From Amycolatopsis coloradensis (GTDB lineage Bacteria; Actinomycetota; Actinomycetes; Mycobacteriales; Pseudonocardiaceae): DNA of 64,000 nucleotides. The translations under genes were made by a program, and so were the position numbers. Under the pieces are notes generated by a model that saw only the letters and a program-made list of their open reading frames with translations, made no database searches and was not told where the DNA came from. Positions 34,231 through 43,640 of the stretch are shown here, in pieces. The first letter of the stretch is position 1; each line of letters opens with the position of its first letter. The stretch spans positions 124,001-188,000 of the forward strand of contig NZ_MQUQ01000004.1 in the NCBI RefSeq assembly GCF_001953865.1. The letters are read 5' to 3'.

Positions 34231-34266
34231 AAGCGGGGGCGCTGTGTGTGCACAGCACCCCCGCTT
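34231..34266 (+). terminator. Intercistronic hairpin between livK and livH
   Basis: A 16-bp stem with one mismatch (34231-34246 with 34251-34266) and a TGTG loop. No T-tract follows, so it is more likely an mRNA stabiliser or attenuator than a full terminator. Confidence 0.65.
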
Positions 34267-34321
34267 CGGCGCAAATGTGGCGAAAGAAATCCTCCGCCCC
34301 GTCAGGTAAGGCATCCACGTC

Positions 34322-35293
34322 ATGCTTCAAGATCTGCAAGCCCAGTTCCTCGGTAGCACCATCGGCGGACTGGTCGCCGGAAGCATCTACGCCCTCATCG
34401 CCCTCGGCTACACAATGGTCTACGGCGTGCTCCGGCTCATCAACTTCGCGCATTCCGAAATCTTCATGATCGGGACGGTCACGTCCCTGTTCGTCCTGAT
34501 CACCATCGCGGGCGGCACCGCCCCGATCACGCTCGGCTTGTTCGGGATGATCGCCGTGCTGCTGCTGATCATCATCGCCTCGGCCGCCGTGTCCGGTGGC
34601 GCGGCGGTGTTGCTGGAGCAAGTGGCGTACCGGCCACTCCGCAAGAAGGGCGCGACCCGCCTGGCCGCCCTGATCTCCGCCATCGGCGCCTCGCTGTTCC
34701 TTCAGGAACTGTTCGGCCTCGAGATCATCGAATGGATCACGGACAAGTCCGGCCGTGTGCAACAGAACGCGCCGCGGTTCATCCCGCACGACCCGCTGTT
34801 CCACATCGGCAACGGCGTCGTGCGCACGGACCACGTCTTCGTCATCGTCGGTGCCGTGATCATGATGGTCGTCCTCGACCAGCTCGTCAGCCGCACCCGC
34901 ATCGGCCGCGGTATCCGTGCCACCGCACAGGATCCCGAAGCCGCCGTGCTGATGGGTGTCAGCATCGACAAGATCGTGCGTCTCACCTTCCTGCTCGGTG
35001 GCGCGATGGCCGGTGTCGCCGCGGCGCTGTACATCATGGAGTACGAGAACACCGATTATCGCATCGGTTTCCTCCTCGGCATCAAGGCGTTCACCGCGGC
35101 CGTGCTAGGGGGTATCGGCAACCTGCGCGGCGCTCTGCTCGGTGGCATCGTGCTCGGCCTGGTGGAGAACTGGAGTTCCATCTTCTTCGGTTCAGCTTGG
35201 AAGGACGTCACCGCCTTCGTGGTTTTGGTGCTGGTCCTGATGTTCCGACCCACCGGCATCCTCGGTGAATCGCTGCAGCGGGCACGCGCATGA
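34322..35293 (+). CDS. livH: Branched-chain amino acid ABC transporter permease LivH
   Basis: A 323-residue inner-membrane permease with about eight helices. The N-terminus QFLGSTIGGLVAGSIYALIALGYTMVYGVLRLINFAHSE is the LivH hallmark, and RATAQDPEAAVLMGVSIDKI is the EAA-like loop contacting the ATPase. It forms the translocation pore with LivM. The stop overlaps the LivM start (ATGA). The livK-livH hairpin lies upstream. Confidence 0.95.
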   Translation: MLQDLQAQFLGSTIGGLVAGSIYALIALGYTMVYGVLRLINFAHSEIFMIGTVTSLFVLITIAGGTAPITLGLFGMIAVLLLIIIASAAVSGGAAVLLEQVAYRPLRKKGATRLAALISAIGASLFLQELFGLEIIEWITDKSGRVQQNAPRFIPHDPLFHIGNGVVRTDHVFVIVGAVIMMVVLDQLVSRTRIGRGIRATAQDPEAAVLMGVSIDKIVRLTFLLGGAMAGVAAALYIMEYENTDYRIGFLLGIKAFTAAVLGGIGNLRGALLGGIVLGLVENWSSIFFGSAWKDVTAFVVLVLVLMFRPTGILGESLQRARA

Positions 35294-36420
35294 AGGGCGA
35301 CGAAGAAGTGTCTACAGAAAACGGAAAGCCCGCGCGCGCCGGGTTTCACCCCGTCGACGGTATGCGGGACTGGTGGGCTCGCGCTCCGCATTGGCAGCGT
35401 TATGGCGTTTACCTCGCCCTGATCATCGGCGCGCTGATCCTGCCCGCGCCGGCGATCGGCTCCTTCATGTCGCCCGACTCGGACTGGACGACCGTCCTGA
35501 TCTTCCCGGTCGGGGTCTACATCCTGCTGGCGATCGGGCTGAACATCGTCGTCGGTCACGCGGGCATGCTCGACCTCGGTTTCGTCGCGTTCTTCGCGAT
35601 CGGCGCCTACACGCTCGCCGTGATGGGCACCCAGCACGGCTGGGGATTCTGGGGCACGCTTGTGCTCGGCATCTTCCTGGCGGCGATGTCGGGGGTGATC
35701 CTCGGCGCTCCGACGCTCCGGCTGCGCGGTGACTATCTGGCCATCGTGACTCTCGGCTTCGGTGAGATCGTCCGGATCACCGCGACGAACACCGACGCCA
35801 TCGGCGGCTCCCGCGGTATCACCAACATCCCGCACCCGGAGCCCATGTTCGGGACCGAGTTCCTGCTCGACCCGGCGCCGTACTACTACCTCATCCTGGC
35901 GGCGATCGTGGTCGCGATCGTCTTCTCGGTGCGGCTGCACAAGAGCCGCGTCGGCCGGGCGTGGGCGGCCATCCGTGAGGACGAGGACGCCGCCGAGCTG
36001 ATGGGCGTCCCGACGTTCAAGTTCAAGCTGCTGGCGTTCGCCATCGGCGCCATGCTCGGCGGTATGGCCGGTGTGGTCTACGCCAGCAAGGCCGTCTTCA
36101 TCGAGCCGAACAACTTCCCGTTCATCCTGTCCGCGACCATCCTCGCGGCCGTGGTGCTCGGTGGTGCGGGCAACCTGCCCGGCGTCATGCTCGGCGCCTT
36201 CCTGGTCGCCTGGCTTCCGGAGCGGTTCCGGTTCCTGTCCGAGTACCGGATCCTGATCTTCGGTTTCGTGCTCGTGCTGATGATGGCGCTGCGGCCGGAG
36301 GGTCTGCTGCCGTCGCGGCAGCGCAAGGCGGAACTACACGAAGGAACGGGCGGGATGGGTGCCATGGGCGCCGAAGTCGCGGGTCCGGATTCCGAGGCTT
36401 CGGCGGAGGTGACGAAATGA
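35290..36420 (+). CDS. livM: Branched-chain amino acid ABC transporter permease LivM
   Basis: A 376-residue permease, partner of LivH. A 40-residue cytosolic lead precedes about nine helices. Landmarks are LNIVVGHAGMLDLGFVAFFAIGAY, LRLRGDYLAIVTLGFGEIVRI and the EAA-like AIREDEDAAELMGVP. The C-terminus has an extra Gly/Glu-rich cytosolic tail of about 35 residues. It overlaps both livH and livG by four bases. Confidence 0.95.
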   Translation: MKGDEEVSTENGKPARAGFHPVDGMRDWWARAPHWQRYGVYLALIIGALILPAPAIGSFMSPDSDWTTVLIFPVGVYILLAIGLNIVVGHAGMLDLGFVAFFAIGAYTLAVMGTQHGWGFWGTLVLGIFLAAMSGVILGAPTLRLRGDYLAIVTLGFGEIVRITATNTDAIGGSRGITNIPHPEPMFGTEFLLDPAPYYYLILAAIVVAIVFSVRLHKSRVGRAWAAIREDEDAAELMGVPTFKFKLLAFAIGAMLGGMAGVVYASKAVFIEPNNFPFILSATILAAVVLGGAGNLPGVMLGAFLVAWLPERFRFLSEYRILIFGFVLVLMMALRPEGLLPSRQRKAELHEGTGGMGAMGAEVAGPDSEASAEVTK

Positions 36421-37190
36421 GCGCGTTGCTCGAATTCGACAACGTGACGATGCGCTTCGGCGGTGTCACGGCCTTGAAGGAAGTCAACCTCACCATCAAC
36501 CAGGGTGAGATCTTCGCCCTGATCGGGCCGAACGGCGCGGGCAAGACCACCGTGTTCAACGTGATCACCGGTGTCTATCAGCCGACCGAGGGCCAGGTGC
36601 GCTTCAACGGCACCCGGGTCGACGGGATGAAGCGGTTCAAGATCAACCAGACCGGGATCGCCCGCACGTTCCAGAACATCCGGCTGTTCCACAACATGTC
36701 GGCGCTCGAAAACGTGATGGTCGGTGCCGACTCGCACCACAAGACCGGTGCGATTTCGGCGACGCTGGGCCTGCCCGTGCACCGCAAGGAGGAGAAGCGG
36801 GGCCGCGAGCTCGCCCGGGAACTGCTCGACTTCGTCGGCATTGGGCGCGTGGAGCACAACACCGCGAAGAACCTCTCCTACGGCGACCAGCGCCGTCTGG
36901 AGATCGCGCGTGCGCTCGCGACCGATCCGAAGCTGCTGCTGCTCGACGAACCCGCCGCCGGGATGAACCCGGCGGAGAAGAACTCGCTGCAGCAGCTGAT
37001 CCGCAAGATCCGTGACGACGGCCGGACCGTGCTGCTCATCGAGCACGACATGAGCCTGGTCATGCACATCAGCGACCGGCTCGCCGTGCTCGACTTCGGC
37101 CAGAAGATCGCAGAAGGGCTTCCCCAAGAGGTGCAGAACAACCAAAAGGTGATCGAGGCTTACCTGGGGGTGGCGGAAGATGCTTCTTGA
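36417..37190 (+). CDS. livG: Branched-chain amino acid ABC transporter ATPase LivG
   Basis: A 257-residue ATPase. Walker A is GPNGAGKTTVFN, the signature NLSYGDQRRLEIARAL, Walker B LLLLDEPAAGM and the switch His in LLIEHDMSLVM. The segment GIARTFQNIRLF is characteristic of LivG. It powers the LivHM pore together with LivF. It overlaps livM by four bases and livF by eleven. Confidence 0.96.
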   Translation: MSALLEFDNVTMRFGGVTALKEVNLTINQGEIFALIGPNGAGKTTVFNVITGVYQPTEGQVRFNGTRVDGMKRFKINQTGIARTFQNIRLFHNMSALENVMVGADSHHKTGAISATLGLPVHRKEEKRGRELARELLDFVGIGRVEHNTAKNLSYGDQRRLEIARALATDPKLLLLDEPAAGMNPAEKNSLQQLIRKIRDDGRTVLLIEHDMSLVMHISDRLAVLDFGQKIAEGLPQEVQNNQKVIEAYLGVAEDAS

Positions 37191-37893
37191 GGTTCAGGAC
37201 ATCAACGTCCACTACGGGAAGATCGCCGCGCTCAAGGGAATGAGCATCGAGGTCAGCGAGGGCGAGATCGTTTCGCTCATCGGGGCCAACGGCGCGGGCA
37301 AGACCACCACGCTGAAGACCATCTCGGGCCTGCGTCCGCTAACCAGCGGCCGAATCCTCTTCGACGGCAAGGACATCTCGAAGACCCCCGGTCACAAGCG
37401 GGTCGAACTCGGGATCGGCCAGTCACCGGAAGGCCGGGGTGTGTTCCCCGGGATGACGGTGCAGGAGAACCTCCTCATGGGTGCCTACACCCGTAAGGAC
37501 GATCTGAAGGCCGACCTCGACGAGGTCTACGAGCTGTTCCCGCGGTTGAACGAACGCAAGACCCAGTTCGGCGGCACGATGTCCGGTGGCGAACAGCAGA
37601 TGATCGCCATCGGCCGCGCGCTGATGACCAAACCCAAGGTGCTGCTGCTCGACGAGCCGTCCATGGGTCTGGCGCCGATGCTGATCGCGCAGATCTTCGA
37701 CATCATCCGCGAGATCAACAAGCGCGGGACCACGGTCCTGCTGGTGGAGCAGAACGCGCAGCAGGCGTTGAAGCTCTCCGACCGCGCGTACGTGCTGGAG
37801 ACCGGTCAAGTGGTCAAGAGCGCCCGCGGTGCCGAGCTGCTGGACGACCCGCAGGTGCGGGCCGCCTACCTCGGTGGCGACCTCGGCGTCTGA
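37180..37893 (+). CDS. livF: Branched-chain amino acid ABC transporter ATPase LivF
   Basis: A 237-residue ATPase, second nucleotide-binding subunit. Walker A GANGAGKTTTLKTISGL, signature MSGGEQQMIAIGRAL, Walker B LLLDEPSMGLAP and switch LLVEQNAQQAL. GQSPEGRGVFPGMTV is typical of LivF. It is the last gene of the operon and is followed at once by a strong terminator. Confidence 0.96.
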   Translation: MLLEVQDINVHYGKIAALKGMSIEVSEGEIVSLIGANGAGKTTTLKTISGLRPLTSGRILFDGKDISKTPGHKRVELGIGQSPEGRGVFPGMTVQENLLMGAYTRKDDLKADLDEVYELFPRLNERKTQFGGTMSGGEQQMIAIGRALMTKPKVLLLDEPSMGLAPMLIAQIFDIIREINKRGTTVLLVEQNAQQALKLSDRAYVLETGQVVKSARGAELLDDPQVRAAYLGGDLGV

Positions 37894-37902
37894 CGCCTTC
37901 GA

Positions 37903-37933
37903 AAGGGGCCCCGCCGTCTCGGCGGGGCCCCTT
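37903..37933. terminator. Bidirectional terminator between livF and the DUF4352 lipoprotein gene
   Basis: A perfect 14-bp GC-rich stem (37903-37916 with 37920-37933) closed by TCT, with TTCTC on the plus side and TTTC on the minus side. It lies between two convergent stops, so it can serve both. Confidence 0.9.
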
Positions 37934-37934
37934 C

Positions 37935-38471
37935 TCATGTCAGCTTGATGTCGGTACCGGTGAGGTTCTTCATGTCGGTCAGTGTCGGACCGCCGAAAGC
38001 CCGCAGTACCAAGGGTTTCGCCTCCTTGGGGAGGTCGAAGTAGAGGTCGAACTCGACGCGCACGCCGCGCCCGAGTTCGAACTTGTCGGGCTGCCGTTTG
38101 ATCGTCATGGCCTGGTTGTCAACCCCGATCACGGCACCGGACTCGGTGACGAGCTGCTGGCGTCGGGTGTCGAAGAGGATTCCGGACACGCCTTTCCCGG
38201 TCACCACCAGCCGGAGCCGGACGAAGTGTCCCTTCGCCTCGAATTCGGCGTGGCTGCCGGTGAGGCTGGGCAGTCCGGTGGCCAGTCCGATGAGGGAGAA
38301 CTCGGTCTCCCCGTTGACCGCCGCCGGCAGGTGCAACGCGGTCTCGTCCGGCCGGACCTCGCGCGCGGGCAGGTCGTAGACGGGCTTGGCGGGGGCCTGC
38401 TGGGGCTGGCCGCCGGAGCAGCCGGTCAGCAGGAGGACGGACAGGGCCACCAACGTCAGGCTTCTTCTCAT
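37935..38471 (-). CDS. DUF4352-like lipoprotein
   Basis: A 178-residue exported lipoprotein. The signal peptide ends in LTGCSGG. The mature part, with ETEFSLIGLATGLPSL, HFVRLRLVVTGKGV, ILFDTRRQQLVTESGAVIG and VEFDLYFDLPKEAKPLVL, follows the immunoglobulin-like DUF4352 pattern. No partner is evident; it is divergent from the 38552 gene and convergent with livF. Function unknown. Confidence 0.82.
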   Translation of the reverse strand: MRRSLTLVALSVLLLTGCSGGQPQQAPAKPVYDLPAREVRPDETALHLPAAVNGETEFSLIGLATGLPSLTGSHAEFEAKGHFVRLRLVVTGKGVSGILFDTRRQQLVTESGAVIGVDNQAMTIKRQPDKFELGRGVRVEFDLYFDLPKEAKPLVLRAFGGPTLTDMKNLTGTDIKLT

Positions 38472-38551
38472 CGGACGATCTCCCCCACGTTCCGGCGAAT
38501 GTGAACATTCTCCTCGCTTGATCGGGTTCGTCCACCTCGGTATAACGGGGT

Positions 38552-39091
38552 ATGGCCCCGATTCCGTGTTCCGACCTCTCCCCTGCCGCTTGGATCGCGT
38601 CGAGCGACCTGCCGTGGCAGCGGCTGGTGGCCTTCGGCCCGGCGGGCTTCGACGGGTACGCGCGGCTGCGCTTCCTCCCGGATCCGGCGTTCGACGGCCA
38701 GAGCGAGAACGACGTCACGGCGCCGGAATCACCGGAAGACGAACAGTTCCGGCAGCTGTTCGAGAACCTGGCGCACGCCACCCGGACTCCGGAAGACTGT
38801 TATTTCTGTGTCTGGGATGGCTACGGCGACATGTTCGGCAGCCCCAAGGTCGTTGTCCCCGAACGGAACTACTTCCTGTTCCGTGGCGGGCTCGAAGAGG
38901 CAGGTTTCCGGGGAGCACAGGGGCCCGCCTTCGCCTGGCCCGCCGATCACGCCTGGTGCGTTGCCAAGGACGTCGATCCGCATTGGGCGGGTATCGGTGC
39001 CGCCGCCGACGTTCTGGACCGGCTCGTCGGAGCTGCCGGGTTGGACGTCGTGCTCGCCGACCCCACGCGGGAGCAACCGGCCTACCGTTAG
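38552..39091 (+). CDS. Hypothetical protein, 179 residues
   Basis: A soluble protein with no signal peptide. Notable are the repeated aromatic pairs (YFCVWDGYGDMFG, ERNYFLFRGGL, PAFAWPADHAWCVAKDVDPHWAGIG) that recall actinobacterial proteins of unknown function annotated only as hypothetical. ATG 38552 opens a clean frame with typical codon use. It is followed by the strong hairpin at 39258-39304. I cannot name a family. Confidence 0.75.
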   Translation: MAPIPCSDLSPAAWIASSDLPWQRLVAFGPAGFDGYARLRFLPDPAFDGQSENDVTAPESPEDEQFRQLFENLAHATRTPEDCYFCVWDGYGDMFGSPKVVVPERNYFLFRGGLEEAGFRGAQGPAFAWPADHAWCVAKDVDPHWAGIGAAADVLDRLVGAAGLDVVLADPTREQPAYR

Positions 39092-39094
39092 CCC

Positions 39095-39257
39095 TGACAT
39101 CGGTGGCGAGTCGCTTGGCCCCGACGTCGGTGAGTTCGACAATGTGCCGCCGCCGGTGCACCGGCGCGCACGGTCAGCGCGACGAGATGTCGTGGCGCAG
39201 GCCGAGCGGCGCCAGAGCGGACTCACTGCGCGACCGGATCCGGGCGTCGGCGCAGTC
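39095..39257 (-). pseudogene. Relic of a MarR family regulator gene
   Basis: On the minus strand two fragments are visible in different frames. One reads RSRSESALAPLGLRHDISSR and stops at TGA 39174-39176, like a MarR first helix. The next reads RRRHIVELTDVGAKRLATDV, like the MarR wing and following helix. The recognition helix between them is missing. Short matches and eye-based comparison make this a tentative call. No other gene fits in this 283-base gap. Confidence 0.45.
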
Positions 39258-39304
39258 GAGCGGGGAAGATTCAGGACGTTCGACGTCCCGAATCTTCCCC
39301 GCTC
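39258..39304. terminator. Strong hairpin between convergent genes
   Basis: Outer arms of 15 bp (39258-39272 with 39290-39304, GAGCGGGGAAGATTC) continue into an inner 6-bp stem (GGACGT/ACGTCC) around TCG, with one A-C mismatch between. It lies between the 38552 gene and the GH31 gene ends and probably stops both. Confidence 0.75.
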
Positions 39305-39374
39305 AAGCCCTGGCCGCGACCAGTGAGCAGGCAGGTACGAGTCCACCGGAACCATCCTTACCGCTCACGAAGAC

Positions 39375-42300
39375 CTAGCCGATTCCGGCCGCGAAGACGT
39401 GCATCGCGGTGTTCGAAGGCAGCGTCACCGCGACGACCTCCTTTCCCGCGGTCACCGGCACGGAGTTCGCGAACACGCGATACGGCGTGGTCGGATAAGC
39501 CGCCCCGGCGCGGGTGTTCTTGCCCATCACGGTCGCCACCGTCGTCGCGCCGTACTGGGCGGGATCGGCGCAACACCAGTTGGGGAAACCGAGTTCCGCC
39601 TGACTCGTGCTGCCGTCGGCGTAGCGGACGACGACCGTTCCCTTGGCCGTTCCCGTGCCGGTTCCCGCCAGCACGAGTTTGGCCCCGGTACCCCGCACCG
39701 CGACCGTCTGCCCTGACGCGAGGACGTTGTCCTTCTCACCCGCACCGGTGCTCGGCCAGGTCAGCTGAGCGCCGAGGGCGGTGAAGCCCGCACCGGGTTT
39801 GAGCCCGGCTCCGGCGAGACCTTCGGCACGGAAGCTGCTGCCACCGCCGTCGAGGTCCCCCATCGCGACGTGAGCCGCGTCGGTGACGCCGACGTTGCCG
39901 TAGGCCGCGGCGAGCGAACCATGCGGGACGGTGACCGTCGCCGAGTCGGTCACCCGGTTCTCCCCCAGCCGCGCCTGGTACGAGGCTGTCGCCGTGAGCT
40001 GGTAATCGTCCGGCTTGATCCCCGCGTCCGGCGTCACCTTCACCGGGACCCGCACGGTCCTGCCGGGCATCACCAACCGGGGGCCACCGGGCATCTCGAC
40101 CCGGAAGCCGTTGGCGGGCAAGGAGAACGTCACATCCCGGACCGGCAGCGGCGTGCCGTTGGTGAAGCTGAGGGTGCCCGTCGCGGTCTGACCGGGACCG
40201 GCGACCGCCGGGACGGACAGGGTGACCGATCCGTCGCGATCCTCGGGGAAGATCCCGCCGACCGCGCTCGTGCCGAACAGCCGGACGTCCCGCCGGTCAC
40301 CGGCACCGATCTTGCCGGTCTTGACCCGCGCGACCCCGCCGGTGGCCGGATCGAACCACCAGCCCGACGGCGCCGCGTCCAGTTCGGCCTTGCTGCCGTA
40401 CTGCCGCAGGATCGACGTCCCGGCGAGGACGGTCGCGGGTTTGCTTCCCGTGTGGACGGTCAGCTGGTAGTTCCGCGAGGCGGGCTTCCCGGCGTAGGAG
40501 CCGCTACTGGCACCGATCCCGACGGTCACCGTGCCCAAGCCGGACTTCGGCGCGTCCACGGTGAAGGTCTGCTTCGCCTGGTCGCCGTTCTTGTATGCCC
40601 GGGTCACGCCGTCGTCCTCGGTGAGCGTGAACGAACCCTTTCCCCGCGGGTAGACGTCGAGGTCGAGCACGCCCTTGTCCCGGGTCTGCCACGACTTCGT
40701 GCCCTCGGCCCACATCGGCACCACGGCTCCGGCGCGGACGAACAGCGGCAACGTGTCGAGCGGCGCGTCGTAACCGTCCACAGTGGTCGGTCCGGTGTAG
40801 GTCTTGCCGCTCCAGTAGTCGACCCAGGTGCCCTTGGGCAGGTAGATGCCATCGCGGACGGTGGAGTTCTCGTAGACCGGCGCGACGAGGAAGTCCCTGC
40901 CGGACAGGAACTCGTACTTCGCCTTCTCGCTCCAGACGTTCGGATCGTCGGGATACTCGAGTGCCAGCGGGCGGACCTGCCCGACGCCGGTCTGGTGCGC
41001 CTCCACCGAATGGCTGTAGGTGTAGGGCATCAGCCGCTCCTTGAGCAGCAGGTACTTGCGGTTGATCGAGGTGAACGGTTCGCCGTACCGCCACGGCTGC
41101 TTGTCCGAAGCCGCCCACCCGTCCATCGTCATCGAGACCGGCAGGAACGACTTCCATTGCAGGTCGCGGACGTAGGTCTGCGGGCTGCCGCCGAAGATGC
41201 CGTCGATGTCACCGGTGTTGTACGCGATACCCGACGTCGTGGCGCCGGCGTACGTCGGGATCTGCCACTTGATGTAGTCGTAGGAACCGGCCTGGTCGCC
41301 GCTCCACAGTACGCCGCAGCGCTGCGCGCCCGCCCAGCTGACCGGCGTCCAGACGAATCCGCGGGCGTCGCTGTTGTCCTCGATGCCCTTGTGCGCGGTG
41401 TCGCAGGCGTCCAGCGCGAACTGGTAGCCGGGGCCGACCCACGCGACGTCGAGTTTGCGGACCCGCACGCCCGCCTTGACCTCTTCGGCCTGGTTCGGTA
41501 CGCCGTTCTCGGTCCACAGCCCGAGTTGCATGCCGTTCTTGCGCAGACCTTCGCCCGTCTGCCGGAGGTTCTCGTACCCACAGCCGTAACCGTCGTTGAC
41601 CAGCATCCAGCCGTTGGGCATCCCGTGCTCGGTGTAGCCTTCCGCGACCTTCACCGCGTCGAGCGTATGCCGTTCGCCGCGGTTGGCGTTGTGCAGGTAA
41701 CAGTCGGCGTCGCCGGTCTCGAGCCCGTAGAGCGGTGGCAGGAAGGGCTTTCCGACCAGATCGGTGTAGCCGGTGATGACGTCCTTGAGCCCGTCGCCGA
41801 CCACGTAGGTCGCGTCGAAGCGGCGCTCGTCGTGCGTGGTGCGCACCGGCTCGGCGAAGGCGTACGTGCCTTGCGCGAAGGTGTTGCGCAGCACGCCGTA
41901 TCCCGCCGTGGAGGCGTAGAACGGCTGCGAATTCGGTGCCCCGCCGTCGTTCCAGTTGTAGTCGGCGAAGATCCGGATCGTCTGGTCACGGTGGCTGAAC
42001 CGGCCGTTCTGTTCGCCTCCCCCGACGAACTGCTCGGTCGCCGTCCGCGCCAAGGTCTGCGTGGTCTGTTTGTCGGTCCAGGACAGCGGCGCCGACTCCT
42101 CCCAGAGCCGCTTGCGGTCCGCGCCGTCGTACAACGCGAGCCGCATTGGATGCTTGTACGCCCGCAGCGTCGCTTTGGCCGTGGAAACCGCCCAGTAGTC
42201 GCCTTTGTCGGCCTTCTTCGGCGTGACCGGGGAGCCCTCGCGCGGCAGCACGATCTTGCTCCCGGCGGGATCGCTGAACGTGCCGTCCGGTGCCAGCCAG

Positions 42301-42509
42301 ACACGGACGGCTCCTTCGGCCGGGAAGCTGACACGCACCGCGGCGTTTCCCGAATTCAGCGTGACCGTCGGGCCTTCGCTGGAGATTCCGGTCAGCTCCC
42401 CCAGCTTGCCGGACGGCGCCGCGGCCGGATCGGCGTGCGCGGCGACCGGGGAAAGCCCGAGAAGGGCCACTGCGACCAAACAACGCAGGGATTGCGCAAC
42501 TCTGCTCAT
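39375..42509 (-). CDS. Secreted GH31 family glycoside hydrolase with NEW3-like and C-terminal domains
   Basis: A 1044-residue exported enzyme. The signal peptide ends at about AAHADP. The GH31 barrel spans about 160-560, with probable nucleophile Asp 354 in KLDVAWVGPGYQFALDAC and acid Asp 405 in LWSGDQAGSYDY. A beta-sandwich follows (FVRAGAVVPM, LDLDVYPRGKGSFTLTEDDG), then an NPCBM-associated NEW3-type domain near 770-870 and a final carbohydrate-binding-like domain. GH31 enzymes cleave alpha-linked sugars. The adjoining galactosamine-like catabolic genes favour alpha-N-acetylgalactosaminidase, which is inference. The ATG at 42507-42509 has AAAGGTG upstream. It is regulated with the DeoR cluster on the same strand. 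Confidence 0.85.
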   Translation of the reverse strand: MSRVAQSLRCLVAVALLGLSPVAAHADPAAAPSGKLGELTGISSEGPTVTLNSGNAAVRVSFPAEGAVRVWLAPDGTFSDPAGSKIVLPREGSPVTPKKADKGDYWAVSTAKATLRAYKHPMRLALYDGADRKRLWEESAPLSWTDKQTTQTLARTATEQFVGGGEQNGRFSHRDQTIRIFADYNWNDGGAPNSQPFYASTAGYGVLRNTFAQGTYAFAEPVRTTHDERRFDATYVVGDGLKDVITGYTDLVGKPFLPPLYGLETGDADCYLHNANRGERHTLDAVKVAEGYTEHGMPNGWMLVNDGYGCGYENLRQTGEGLRKNGMQLGLWTENGVPNQAEEVKAGVRVRKLDVAWVGPGYQFALDACDTAHKGIEDNSDARGFVWTPVSWAGAQRCGVLWSGDQAGSYDYIKWQIPTYAGATTSGIAYNTGDIDGIFGGSPQTYVRDLQWKSFLPVSMTMDGWAASDKQPWRYGEPFTSINRKYLLLKERLMPYTYSHSVEAHQTGVGQVRPLALEYPDDPNVWSEKAKYEFLSGRDFLVAPVYENSTVRDGIYLPKGTWVDYWSGKTYTGPTTVDGYDAPLDTLPLFVRAGAVVPMWAEGTKSWQTRDKGVLDLDVYPRGKGSFTLTEDDGVTRAYKNGDQAKQTFTVDAPKSGLGTVTVGIGASSGSYAGKPASRNYQLTVHTGSKPATVLAGTSILRQYGSKAELDAAPSGWWFDPATGGVARVKTGKIGAGDRRDVRLFGTSAVGGIFPEDRDGSVTLSVPAVAGPGQTATGTLSFTNGTPLPVRDVTFSLPANGFRVEMPGGPRLVMPGRTVRVPVKVTPDAGIKPDDYQLTATASYQARLGENRVTDSATVTVPHGSLAAAYGNVGVTDAAHVAMGDLDGGGSSFRAEGLAGAGLKPGAGFTALGAQLTWPSTGAGEKDNVLASGQTVAVRGTGAKLVLAGTGTGTAKGTVVVRYADGSTSQAELGFPNWCCADPAQYGATTVATVMGKNTRAGAAYPTTPYRVFANSVPVTAGKEVVAVTLPSNTAMHVFAAGIG

Positions 42510-42654
42510 TTGAGACACCTTTCGCGCATGAATACGCAATATGGTCTCTGTATAGCGCACGGTCCGCGCGAAGTCATCCGCCGAAGCGGTGCTGCCGACT
42601 TTCGTCGGGTCGCACGAAGATCCTTGTGCGACAACGGGTGCTCGTGCCCTGGAT

Positions 42655-42707
42655 GTGATGAAAGGGTCTTTCAGGACACAAGATGCCCTGAAAGACCCTT
42701 TCGTGAC
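42655..42707 (-). terminator. 16-bp perfect hairpin after the deoR-type gene
   Basis: Arms 42660-42675 and 42687-42702 (GAAAGGGTCTTTCAGG) are perfect, with partly matching flanks, around 11 bases. It sits just beyond the DeoR gene stop and upstream of GH31, suggesting separate transcripts. Confidence 0.65.
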
Positions 42708-42729
42708 ACTCGGAGGTGACGGGTGCCGG

Positions 42730-43515
42730 TCAGACGGCCTGGACCTCGATCCCCGCGGCCTCGAAAGCACGCAGGATCTTCGGATCGGCGTTGGAGTCGG
42801 TGACGAGGGCGTGCACCTGCGTCGTCGCGCAGATCCTGGCGAACGCGCGACGGCCCAGCTTCGAGCCGTCGGCGACCGCGACGACGCGTTCCGCCCGCTC
42901 GACCATCAGCCGGTTGATGCTCGCTTCGCCCTCATGGTGGGCGAAGGCGCCCGCCTCGGCGTCGAAGGCGTCGACACCGAGGAACAGCAGGTCGATCGTC
43001 AGTTCACTGAGCACCCGCGTGGCCAGCGGGCCGCTGAGTTCGAACGACTGCGGCCGCGCGACACCACCGGTGACCACGATCTTCACATGCGGCCGCACCG
43101 CGAGTTCGTGCGCGATGTTCAGCGCGTTGGTGACCACCGTCAGCCCCGGCGAATCACGTACGCCCGCGAGACCGGACCGCGTGGCCAGCGACCGCGCGAC
43201 CCCGGCCGTGGTCGTGCCGCCGTTGAGGCCGACCACCATGCCCTGCGCCACGAGTGACGCCGCGGCGACGCTGATCCGCTGTTTCTCGGGCACGTGCCGC
43301 GCGGTCTTGTACCGCAACGGCAGGTCGTAGGCGAGATCGTTGGCCACCGCGCCACCCCGGGTTCGGGTGAGCAACTGCTGCTCCGCCAGGTGGTCGAGGT
43401 CGCGCCGGATCGTGGCCGCGGAGACGTTCAACTCTTCGGCGACGTCCTCGACGTCGATCTTTTCCCGCTGCCCCAGCAGGTCCAGCAGGGTGCTCAGGCG
43501 TTCGTGCCGGGCCAT
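42730..43515 (-). CDS. DeoR family transcriptional regulator
   Basis: A 261-residue regulator of sugar catabolism. The N-terminal HTH is RHERLSTLLDLLGQREKIDVEDVAEELNVSAATIRRDLDHLAEQ, and the C-terminal DeoR sensor domain has GLNGGTTTAGVARSL, TVVTNALNIAHEL and VADGSKLGRRAFARIC, which binds a phosphosugar. ATG 43513-43515 has AGGAG nine bases upstream. It lies at the end of the sugar operon, and candidate operator boxes (TTTCRCGCA) lie before all four transcription units, including its own. Confidence 0.92.
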   Translation of the reverse strand: MARHERLSTLLDLLGQREKIDVEDVAEELNVSAATIRRDLDHLAEQQLLTRTRGGAVANDLAYDLPLRYKTARHVPEKQRISVAAASLVAQGMVVGLNGGTTTAGVARSLATRSGLAGVRDSPGLTVVTNALNIAHELAVRPHVKIVVTGGVARPQSFELSGPLATRVLSELTIDLLFLGVDAFDAEAGAFAHHEGEASINRLMVERAERVVAVADGSKLGRRAFARICATTQVHALVTDSNADPKILRAFEAAGIEVQAV

Positions 43516-43640
43516 CCGCGCCACTCCTAGCTCGCTGCGGCCTATCGCGCATGACGTTGCGCTGTTGGCCACTGTTTCGAGCAGTATGCTGCATCGCGGT
43601 TGTCCGCCGCGCGCGGCACGCCGGTCGAGCGGCCGGCCGG

